21,860 nucleotides of DNA, taken from assembly GCA_964654015.1 (NCBI GenBank), contig CAZZHQ010000036.1, forward strand, positions 1 to 21,860, read 5' to 3'. The position numbers and the translations under genes are program-made. The stretch comes from JAUUZT01 sp964654015 (GTDB lineage Bacteria; Chloroflexota; Dehalococcoidia; GIF9; AB-539-J10). A model generated the notes under the pieces. It did no database searches. It was not told the DNA's origin and saw only the letters and a program-made list of their open reading frames with translations. Each line of letters opens with the position of its first letter. Position 1 is the stretch's first letter. Positions 1 to 5,970 of the stretch are shown piece after piece.

Positions 1-51
1 CACGACCTCAGCCTCCGCAGGGCTGCGCTCTATCCGCTGAGCTACAGGCGC
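1..51 (-). tRNA. tRNA-Arg (anticodon GCG), 3' part cut off by the window edge
   Basis: The minus strand reads an acceptor 5' strand GCGCCTG, then TA, a D-arm closed by GCTC/GAGC, and a perfect 5-bp anticodon stem CAGCC/GGCTG around the loop CTGCGGA. The anticodon is therefore GCG (Arg, codon CGC and by wobble CGU). The variable loop begins AGGTC. The T-arm and 3' acceptor strand lie outside the window. The body closely resembles bacterial tRNA-Arg(CCG), but the loop reads TGCGG rather than TCCGG. The gene lies 20 nt downstream of tRNA-Leu on the same strand, so the two probably share a transcript. Confidence 0.88.
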
Positions 52-71
52 ATGTATTCGGCGGGTGTAAG

Positions 72-154
72 TGCCGAAGGAGGGAGTTGAACCCTCACGT
101 CCTTACGAACACTACGTCCTGAACGTAGCGCGTCTACCATTCCGCCACTTCGGC
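72..154 (-). tRNA. tRNA-Leu (anticodon CAG)
   Basis: The cloverleaf is complete on the minus strand. The acceptor pairs GCCGAAG with CTTCGGC and has discriminator A. The D-arm carries GGTAGACGC. The anticodon stem CTACG/CGTAG encloses the loop TTCAGGA, giving anticodon CAG (codon CUG). A long class II variable arm (TGTTCGTAAGGACG region) follows, then T-stem GAGGG/CCCTC with loop TTCAACT. CCA is not encoded, since the discriminator is followed by CAC. The 5' end lies only 3 nt after the stop codon of the membrane-protein gene upstream. Confidence 0.96.
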
Positions 155-157
155 ATT

Positions 158-553
158 CTATTCCTCTCTGGCAAACTCTCCCTTTGCCAGAGCAACAAAT
201 ATAACCGCAAACAAACCAAGTACATTTATGGGAAGCAACGCACAAATAGCACCTATCATTGCCATTCCAAAACTTCGCCTTTTAATAGCTGAGATACCAC
301 CTACCAAAGCCAGTATTCCCAGAACCAGGAGAGCTATCCCTATGATAATCATTACTGTCAGAGCAGGAGCATAACTCCCTAAAGCAAACCATCTGCTAAT
401 ATCTTGCCCACCCCAGGGACATGCTTCCCACAGTGACAGACCAAAAGCCATACTAACAACAAACACAGTTCCGGCAATTATCTCAAAAGCTCCTACCAGG
501 ATGCTTAATATCCCTCCTGCACTAAGTAACCCACCTCTGTCACTCGTTTCCAT
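158..553 (-). CDS. Small multi-pass membrane protein of unknown function
   Basis: I do not recognise a named function. The 131-residue protein is mostly hydrophobic, with helices at about residues 13-39, 63-88 and 95-123. A short polar loop containing WEACPWGGQD (residues 42-51) sits between helices 1 and 2, and a charged tail ends in FAREE. Gly-rich helices of the GGILSILVGAFEIIAG type occur in many small uncharacterised bacterial membrane proteins. The start is well supported: ATG at 553 is preceded by a full AGGAGG (561-566) at 7 nt spacing. The TAG stop lies 3 nt before tRNA-Leu, so the mRNA probably continues into the tRNA pair. A role cannot be inferred from these neighbours. Confidence 0.75.
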   Translation of the reverse strand: METSDRGGLLSAGGILSILVGAFEIIAGTVFVVSMAFGLSLWEACPWGGQDISRWFALGSYAPALTVMIIIGIALLVLGILALVGGISAIKRRSFGMAMIGAICALLPINVLGLFAVIFVALAKGEFAREE

Positions 554-780
554 CTCTTTGCCTCCTATCTCATTTCTATTGAGAAAACAGCTTCATTCTG
601 GTTATGCTAAATATACTACCTCGAAGCAGAACAAAGTGCAAGATGACCTGTCAGGAAACATGCTTCTTATTTCCTTGTCCTATCCAGTAACATATATATT
701 CCATCAACTATATGCTATCAACCAGGACAGTTCAGTATATCAGATAGCTACTGCTTCATCATCTGTGTCCTCAATATAAG

Positions 781-809
781 TTGGCGAGATAAATAATATG
801 TAATATATT
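781..809 (+). promoter_or_regulatory. Probable sigma70-type promoter for the reductase-uppS operon
   Basis: TTGGCG (781-786) and TATATT (804-809) are separated by exactly 17 nt. They match the -35 consensus at 4 of 6 positions and the -10 at 5 of 6. Transcription would start near 816, about 18 nt before the GTG start of the downstream reductase gene. The rest of 554-833 shows no other clear element. Confidence 0.45.
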
Positions 810-833
810 ATCATTGCCTAAAGAAAAGTCAGA

Positions 834-2042
834 GTGAGTAGTATAAATTTGCCATACAAATCTTATGAGGTCATTGTAGTAGGAGCGGGGCCAGCAGGCA
901 GCTATGCTGCTTGCGAATTGGCTTCTGCAGGTCATAGCGTAGCTGTACTTGAACATAAAAGTGCTGCGGGTCTTGATATTTGTTGCACAGGGATAATAAG
1001 CGCTGAGTGTTTTGAAGCTTTTGGAATCAGCCCTGAGACAATAGTAAGAAAGGCTAATTCTGCCAAGTTTTTCCTACCCTCTGGAAAATTTACCAGACTG
1101 AATAGCGAAAATGTCAAAGTTTGTATAGTAGATCGAAGCCGTTTTGATCGTGCTATTGTCAATAAGGCACAAACCAAAGGGGCTACTTATTTTTTCTCTA
1201 CTGACTGCACTGCTATCAGCATAAAGGGGAATAGAGCCATAGTAGAAACTACGCACAATAATTCCAAACAGGTTTTCTATGCCAGGGCTGTGATTCTAGC
1301 TACCGGTCAAGATCTAAGGCTTCACCACAAGCTGGGTCTTGGCAAATTCAAACATTTCGCTGTTGGCGCTCAGACGGAAATTGATGCCGGGAATCTAGAC
1401 GAAGTCGAAGTGTACTTCAACCAACAGTTGGCCCCGGATTTCTTCGCATGGCTGGTACCTACGTATCCCGGCAAAGCTCTGGCTGGGTTGATATCATCCT
1501 CCGGCGCAAGGCTACGTCTGCAAAGGTTCTTGCTTAGCTCCCTGTGTAAGGGTAGATTAATTAGCACCAATATCAAGATAAGACAAAAAGCAATACCCTT
1601 ATGTGTCTTGCCACAAAGTGTGGGAGAGAGATTACTTGTCATCGGAGATGCTGCTGGCCAGGTTAAACCGACTACTGGAGGAGGAATCTATTTGGGAAAT
1701 TTAGGTGCACAAATAGCCAGCGATGTGCTCAAGGAGGCTCTGGATAAGGACAATCTCTCCGCAAGCTACCTCGCCCGCTACCAGAAGCGGTGGAAAGCAA
1801 AAATGGGCAGGGAAATTAGTTTCGGTCGATGGATGAGATGGGTTTACAGTAAATTGAATGACCAGCAAATTGAGAAACTGTTCAATACCTTTACTTCAGA
1901 AGACATGACTACCGCACTGCTTAATTCGCCTGATTTCTCCTTCGACTGGCACAGCAAACTATTTCTTTCTGGTTTGAGGTATAAAATTACCAGTCCAATT
2001 CATAAACTTTCACGTCTTCTTCCAGGGGAGAAAAACAATTGA
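834..2042 (+). CDS. Geranylgeranyl reductase family FAD-dependent oxidoreductase
   Basis: This 402-residue flavoprotein probably reduces C=C bonds of a prenyl chain. The N-terminal Rossmann dinucleotide-binding fold has G17-A-G19-P-A-G22 within VIVVGAGPAG. The family Cys motif CCTGIIS follows at residues 50-56. The second FAD-binding stretch is GDAAGQVKPTTGGGIY (271-286), the typical GD...P.TGGGI signature of the GGR/Chl P group. The protein carries no signal peptide. Its last 4 nt overlap the start of uppS (TTGA), which implies translational coupling and points to a polyprenyl substrate. Other known substrates of the family are archaeal lipids, menaquinone side chains and (bacterio)chlorophyll phytyl chains, and the sequence does not decide among them. 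The GTG start at 834 has only a weak upstream site; TTG at 849 is an alternative and would still leave the FAD fold intact. Confidence 0.88.
   Translation: MSSINLPYKSYEVIVVGAGPAGSYAACELASAGHSVAVLEHKSAAGLDICCTGIISAECFEAFGISPETIVRKANSAKFFLPSGKFTRLNSENVKVCIVDRSRFDRAIVNKAQTKGATYFFSTDCTAISIKGNRAIVETTHNNSKQVFYARAVILATGQDLRLHHKLGLGKFKHFAVGAQTEIDAGNLDEVEVYFNQQLAPDFFAWLVPTYPGKALAGLISSSGARLRLQRFLLSSLCKGRLISTNIKIRQKAIPLCVLPQSVGERLLVIGDAAGQVKPTTGGGIYLGNLGAQIASDVLKEALDKDNLSASYLARYQKRWKAKMGREISFGRWMRWVYSKLNDQQIEKLFNTFTSEDMTTALLNSPDFSFDWHSKLFLSGLRYKITSPIHKLSRLLPGEKNN
2024..2041 (+). promoter_or_regulatory. Ribosome binding site and overlapping TTG start of uppS
   Basis: AGGGGAG (2024-2030) lies 8 nt before TTG (2039-2041). 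The TTG overlaps the TGA stop of the reductase as TTGA. This strong site inside the end of the upstream gene supports TTG as the real uppS start, because no ATG or GTG lies before the conserved HIAIIMDGNGRW segment. Confidence 0.75.
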
Positions 2043-2737
2043 GCCAGGCAAACTATCCACCGCAACATATTGCTATTATTATGGATGGTAATGGCAGATG
2101 GGCTAAGAAGCGGGGCCTACCCAGAATTGCTGGACATCAGGCAGGAGGAAACAATATACAGCCAACCATCCAGTCTCTTATCAACCACGGAGTAAAATAT
2201 CTCACCCTTTATGCCTTCTCAACAGAGAACTGGAGCCGCCCAAGAACAGAAGTTTCAGGATTAATCAATCTCTTGACCCAGAAAATCGACAGAGAAACTG
2301 ATGACTTGCATCAAAGAAATGTCAGATTAATACACATTGGTAAGACAAACAAATTACCTGAGAAGTTGCAGCAGAAATTATCTGCGGCGATATCATTAAC
2401 CAATAATAATACTGCCTTTACCCTTTGTCTCGCCTTTGATTACGGAGGACGTGACGAGATTGTCCAGGCTGCAAAACATATTATTGATGCGGGTCTATCC
2501 AGTACAGAACTAGACGAGACTGTATTCAGCCAATATCTGTATGCAACTGGACTTCCTAATCCTGATCTTATCATTCGCACCGGAGGCGAGAGACGGCTGA
2601 GCAACTTCCTCTTGTGGCAAGCTGCTTACAGTGAACTGTATTTCACCCCAGTATTATGGCCTGACTTTAATCAAGAAGAGATTGAAAAAGCCCTCCTTGA
2701 ATACAAACACCGACAGAGGCGCTTTGGTGCCATCTAA
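2039..2737 (+). CDS. uppS: Isoprenyl transferase (undecaprenyl diphosphate synthase)
   Basis: The enzyme condenses isopentenyl diphosphate onto farnesyl diphosphate in cis. The long-chain polyprenyl diphosphate it makes becomes the lipid carrier for peptidoglycan and other surface glycans. The 232-residue length is normal. Hallmarks are HIAIIMDGNGRWAKKRG (from residue 10, catalytic-site Asp16), GHQAG, the TLYAFSTENWSRP segment, DYGGRDEI, and the C-terminal RTGGERRLSNFLLWQAAYSE block followed by WPDF, which binds the second substrate diphosphate. The gene is translationally coupled to the preceding geranylgeranyl-reductase-type gene. No typical cdsA, dxr or frr neighbours appear in this window. 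Confidence 0.97.
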   Translation: MSQANYPPQHIAIIMDGNGRWAKKRGLPRIAGHQAGGNNIQPTIQSLINHGVKYLTLYAFSTENWSRPRTEVSGLINLLTQKIDRETDDLHQRNVRLIHIGKTNKLPEKLQQKLSAAISLTNNNTAFTLCLAFDYGGRDEIVQAAKHIIDAGLSSTELDETVFSQYLYATGLPNPDLIIRTGGERRLSNFLLWQAAYSELYFTPVLWPDFNQEEIEKALLEYKHRQRRFGAI

Positions 2738-2847
2738 AAACCCCTCTACGATAGAGAACCGCAAGCATCTGCTGAAACTAACTGCACCTTAGTCCCTGAT
2801 AACTACAGGTCGCATGTAGGCTAAATGTAAATTCCCGGTAAAAAATG

Positions 2848-2877
2848 TTGACCTCTTGCTATAAATCAAATTAACAT
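2848..2877 (+). promoter_or_regulatory. Possible promoter for the CvpA-family gene
   Basis: TTGACC (2848-2853) is followed after 18 nt by TAACAT (2872-2877), a 5/6 and a 4/6 match to the sigma70 consensus. It would give a leader of about 85 nt before the ATG at 2968. The 2738-2967 gap holds nothing else clear on the plus strand. Confidence 0.35.
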
Positions 2878-2967
2878 TATCATAAGTATTGATTCTCCTT
2901 TCATTGTTTACCCTCGTAATAGATATGGAGAAGACAGCAGTAATTATTAATAGGGGACGATAAAGAT

Positions 2968-3432
2968 ATGAATTGGCTGGACATAGCGATTATAGTAGTC
3001 ACGCTTTCACTAGGAATGTTTGGTTTATTGAAAGGGGCGACTAAAGCTATATTCGGTGTTGCGGGTTTGATTGGAGGCATAGTTTTGGCCAATTACTGGT
3101 ACAAATCAGTTGCTAATATACTGTCACCAGGAGGAACTATCTGGCCGAGCATAGTTGCTTATGCCATAATCGTTATATCCGTACTAATTTTATCTGCCAT
3201 TATTAGTCAATTAATAAAAAGGCTAATCTCTGCTGTAATGCTAGGTTGGCTAGACAGGGTAATCGGTTTCATACTGGGAGCAGGAATAGGCTTGGCATTA
3301 TGCTTAGCCTTTGTTGCCGCTATCAGTAGAGTGCCCGGTACAGAAGGATTTATATCACACTCGGCAATAGCAACATTCCTGATAAACCAGTTTCCTATGA
3401 TAACGATACACCGAACAGGGCAATTAGTTTAA
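2968..3432 (+). CDS. CvpA family membrane protein
   Basis: The 154-residue protein has the CvpA-type opening MNWLDIAIIVVTLSLGMFG, with LLKGATKAIFGVAGLIGG following. The second half has SAVMLGWLDRVIGFILGAGIG, matching the family's LG.LDR..G...G motif. Four hydrophobic helices are visible at about residues 4-20, 26-44, 55-77 and 95-115. The family is named after E. coli CvpA, needed for colicin V production; its wider role is in the cell envelope but is not well defined. The ATG is preceded by AGGGG (2952-2956) at 11 nt. The C-terminus (SHSAIATFLINQF and beyond) is short, which is common among CvpA proteins of Gram-positive and Chloroflexota type. Confidence 0.82.
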   Translation: MNWLDIAIIVVTLSLGMFGLLKGATKAIFGVAGLIGGIVLANYWYKSVANILSPGGTIWPSIVAYAIIVISVLILSAIISQLIKRLISAVMLGWLDRVIGFILGAGIGLALCLAFVAAISRVPGTEGFISHSAIATFLINQFPMITIHRTGQLV

Positions 3433-3512
3433 TAGAGAAACAAAAGGAGTCACCAATCCTGCTTCGCTCCAGGTAAGACAGAAAACACCTGTTCAACATA
3501 GTTAGTGGTAAT

Positions 3513-3839
3513 TCAACTCTTCAATACTTCATCCAGCGCAGCTTGCAGGTTTTTCTTAGACTTTAGCCCTACGAATTGCTTTTCAGGTTTGCCCCCATTG
3601 AATATAAGCATTGTAGGAATTGCAGAAATACCATATTTCGCAGCCAGGATATTATTTTCGTCTACATTAACTTTGGCTAATTTCATCCTGCCATCATATT
3701 CTTTCTCTAATTCCAACAGAACAGGAGCAATTACCAGACAGGGACCACACCACACCGCCCAGAAGTCCACCAGAACAGGGACCTCCGCTTCTAATACCTC
3801 TTTTTTAAAGTTATCTTCCCCTACTATGTTTAATGACAT
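3513..3839 (-). CDS. trx: Thioredoxin
   Basis: This cytoplasmic dithiol-disulfide oxidoreductase, normally kept reduced by thioredoxin reductase, has a standard single-domain length of 108 residues. The active site is WCGPC, with Cys31 and Cys34. The buried Asp25 lies in VDFW, the KVNVDEN segment is at 56-62, and the cis-proline is Pro75 in AIPT. One variation is that the WCGPC is preceded by WAV rather than the more usual WAE/WAP. The start is supported by GGAGG (3851-3855) 11 nt upstream of the ATG. The gene lies 24 nt downstream of tatD on the same strand and probably shares its transcript. It converges on the cvpA-family gene; I saw no convincing terminator in the 80-nt gap. Confidence 0.96.
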   Translation of the reverse strand: MSLNIVGEDNFKKEVLEAEVPVLVDFWAVWCGPCLVIAPVLLELEKEYDGRMKLAKVNVDENNILAAKYGISAIPTMLIFNGGKPEKQFVGLKSKKNLQAALDEVLKS

Positions 3840-3863
3840 CTATTTTGTTACCTCCAAAATCTA

Positions 3864-4634
3864 TTATTTTTGTAAAGAGAAAAGGGCTATGGCATTTCGG
3901 GTGGTCTCCTCAGCAATTGTTGATTGATTGACTCCCTGTAGCTGAGCCGCTGCTCTCAAACTACTCACTACATCAGCTGGTTTAGCACTGTATCGTTCTT
4001 CCCTGCCATAAGTAACAGGGCTGTCCGTCTCAAGAAGTAAGTGGTCAAGCGGTACTGCTTTTACTGCCCTCTGGTGTTCCTCATGATAAACAGCAGCAGG
4101 CGTCGCAGAAATAAAATAGCCAGTAGAAATAATACTATCAAGCACGCTGGAAAATCCAGTAAACCAGTGGAACACAGCTTTATCTATGTTTTCTTCTCTG
4201 GCCAGTAAAAATGCATCCTTCCACGCATACCTGCTATGTATTATTACTGGTTTATCATATTGCCTGGCCACCGCGAGGAGACGTCCTAATACTTTTTTCT
4301 GCAATTCCTTTGGCACATCTTTTATCAGTCGTTTATGATAATCTAAACCTATCTCTCCAATCGCAACTGCCGTTTTAAGATTATGCTCAATAAACTGTAT
4401 TGTATTTTCAACTTCTGAAGGACTAAGTTTGGTAAGCTGACAAGGATGTAAACCTAAGGCAGGGTAGACAAATGAATGGTATTTTTCGGCCAGTTCCAAT
4501 ACCCTGACATTAGATTCGTAATCCGAGCCAACAGCCACAATAGCAATAACGCCAACCTCTTTTGCTTCATCAAAAACTAATTCCAAATTCTCTAGCTCAT
4601 CCAGGTGAACATGCGTGTCGATAAGCTTATACAC
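3864..4634 (-). CDS. tatD: TatD family metal-dependent hydrolase (DNase/deoxyribonuclease-like)
   Basis: TatD proteins are TIM-barrel metallo-hydrolases; E. coli TatD is a 3'-5' DNA/RNA exonuclease. With the GTG start the protein is 256 residues, the family norm. Metal ligands are in place: D-T-H8-V-H10, the GEIGLDY motif (Glu94), IIHSR (His133), FHWFTG (His156) and ETDSP (Asp204). An in-frame TTG at 4652 would add six residues, but that TTG is part of the TTGAGGAGA sequence that forms the Shine-Dalgarno site. GTG at 4634 has AGGAG at ideal spacing and the family-typical opening MYKLIDTHVH, so it is the better start. A perfect TATAAT lies just upstream. The gene is followed 24 nt later by trx. 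Confidence 0.93.
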   Translation of the reverse strand: MYKLIDTHVHLDELENLELVFDEAKEVGVIAIVAVGSDYESNVRVLELAEKYHSFVYPALGLHPCQLTKLSPSEVENTIQFIEHNLKTAVAIGEIGLDYHKRLIKDVPKELQKKVLGRLLAVARQYDKPVIIHSRYAWKDAFLLAREENIDKAVFHWFTGFSSVLDSIISTGYFISATPAAVYHEEHQRAVKAVPLDHLLLETDSPVTYGREERYSAKPADVVSSLRAAAQLQGVNQSTIAEETTRNAIALFSLQK

Positions 4635-4668
4635 TATTATTATTCTCCTCAATCATCCCTCTATTATA
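4634..4668 (-). promoter_or_regulatory. Perfect -10 box and Shine-Dalgarno site of tatD
   Basis: On the minus strand TATAAT occupies 4668-4663, with no good -35 match at 16-18 nt. GAGGAGA lies at 4650-4644, and its AGGAG core ends 10 nt before the GTG at 4634. The predicted transcript would have a leader of only about 20 nt, which places the in-frame TTG at 4652 at the very 5' end and argues against its use. Confidence 0.5.
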
Positions 4669-4692
4669 CATAGGACCTTGCTCATTAGATTT

Positions 4693-4726
4693 AAAAGCAA
4701 ATAAGAGGAACATGTCCTGTTTCTCT
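4693..4726 (-). terminator. Possible terminator of the rpoB-rpoC-ruvB operon
   Basis: The minus strand has AGAGAAACA and TGTTCCTCT as 9-nt arms with one A/C mismatch around the loop GGACA, followed by TTATTTGCTTTT. This lies about 160 nt after the ruvB stop and before the tatD promoter. The stem is AU-rich with a mismatch and the T-tract is interrupted, so the call is tentative. Confidence 0.33.
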
Positions 4727-4889
4727 GGTTATTAAATTCGCTGTCCCTTTACCATGGCTTAGCTGAGCTAACTTGAAAACCTTCACTAATGTACTTTTCG
4801 TGGTTTTACAACCTTATCTTAAATTGCTGCTTAGATGACTTAACTCTATAGAACCAGTCACATAGATTACAGGAAATAAACAGGGGCGG

Positions 4890-5969
4890 CTAACTCTGTT
4901 CCTGATTCCACAAATTCGATTGAAGTCGTATACCTTTATATGATAGCCCTAGATGTTCATAAGCAAGCCTGGTAGCAATCCTGCCACGTGGGCTACGCTC
5001 TAGAAATCCTAATTGAAGAAGATATGGTTCATACACATCCATAATAGTATCGGAGTCCTCACTGATAGAAGCGGCAAGAGTCTCTAGCCCCACTGGGCCA
5101 CCATCGAATTTATTAATTATGGCACGGAGTACCCGGTGATCAACTTCATCCAATCCAACAGAGTCGACTTCAAGCATAGAAAGCCCTTCTACAGCAATCT
5201 CCTCATTAATTACACCATCTGCCTTAACTTGTGCGTAATCTCGTAATCTCTTCAATAGCCGGTTAGCCACCCTTGGAGTACCTCGAGCACGTCGAGCAAT
5301 CTGCATAAGCCCCTTAGTATCCGCCTTCACCTTAAGTATAATTGATGTTCGCTCTAAAATTGTTAATATAGCCCGCTCATCATAAAAATCAAGATGGTAA
5401 GTCGCCCCAAACCTATCTCGAAGCGGAGGGCTGATTAAAGCAAAGCGCGTAGTTGCACCAATTAAGGTAAAGTGTGGCAAACTTAACTGCAGGCTTCTGG
5501 CTGCCGGACCTTTCCCGAGGAAAATATCAAAAATGAAATCCTCCATAGCGGGATAAAGTTTTTCCTCTACTGTATGACTTAATCGATGAACCTCATCGAT
5601 AAAAAGGACATCCCCTTTATGTAAATTTGAAAGAAGTGCTGCTAAATCTCCAGGACGCTCAATCGCTGGCCCCGAGCTAACCTTAATACTTACCCCCATC
5701 TCAATGGCGATAATGCTTGCCAGTGTTGTTTTACCCAAACCAGGAGGCCCATAGAGTAAGACATGGTCTAATGGCTCCCCCCTTTTCTGGCTAGCCATAA
5801 TAGCTATCCGTAAATTTTCCTTTAGTCTATCCTGCCCTATAAATTCACTTAGATGTTTGGGTCGAAGATTCAGGTCAACAGGAACATCACCAGCAGTCCT
5901 GTTACCTGATACCACGCGTTTCTGAGGCAATGATCCTGGAATGGGGGGCATTTCCACACCTCCCGCCAT
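4890..5969 (-). CDS. ruvB: Holliday junction branch migration ATPase RuvB
   Basis: This hexameric AAA+ motor works with RuvA and RuvC to migrate and resolve recombination intermediates. The protein is 359 residues. It has the NLRPKHLSEFIGQ entry, Walker A GPPGLGKT (74-81), Walker B DEVHRL (Asp125, Glu126), and the RuvB-specific segment PAMEDFIFDI. Sensor 1 GATTR (171-175), the arginine-finger region PLRDRFG and the sensor 2 helix GTPRVANRLLKRLRD follow. The C-terminal winged helix ends near SPRGRIATRLAYEHLG. The ATG lies 1 nt after the rpoC stop, with GAGGAG inside the rpoC end. A second in-frame ATG at 5951 also has GGAGG 7 nt ahead, so the true N-terminus could be six residues shorter. No ruvA or ruvC is nearby. 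Confidence 0.97.
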   Translation of the reverse strand: MAGGVEMPPIPGSLPQKRVVSGNRTAGDVPVDLNLRPKHLSEFIGQDRLKENLRIAIMASQKRGEPLDHVLLYGPPGLGKTTLASIIAIEMGVSIKVSSGPAIERPGDLAALLSNLHKGDVLFIDEVHRLSHTVEEKLYPAMEDFIFDIFLGKGPAARSLQLSLPHFTLIGATTRFALISPPLRDRFGATYHLDFYDERAILTILERTSIILKVKADTKGLMQIARRARGTPRVANRLLKRLRDYAQVKADGVINEEIAVEGLSMLEVDSVGLDEVDHRVLRAIINKFDGGPVGLETLAASISEDSDTIMDVYEPYLLQLGFLERSPRGRIATRLAYEHLGLSYKGIRLQSNLWNQEQS

Positions 5970-5970
5970 A

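Noticed and set aside
42..245. 67-residue minus-strand frame over the tRNA region
   Set aside because: It runs across tRNA-Leu and the end of the membrane-protein gene, and its composition is not protein-like.
2736..2756. CTCTA/TAGAG hairpin after uppS
   Set aside because: The T-run follows it only on the minus strand, where no gene ends nearby, and the stem is just 5 bp. It cannot be called a uppS terminator.
3505..3927. 140-residue plus-strand frame
   Set aside because: It is antisense to trx and the end of tatD, both of which have clear catalytic motifs; no ribosome site or family match.
4759..4771. Small palindrome TTAGCTGAGCTAA between ruvB and tatD
   Set aside because: It could be an operator, but a single 6-bp-arm palindrome with no second copy or promoter overlap is not enough to call.
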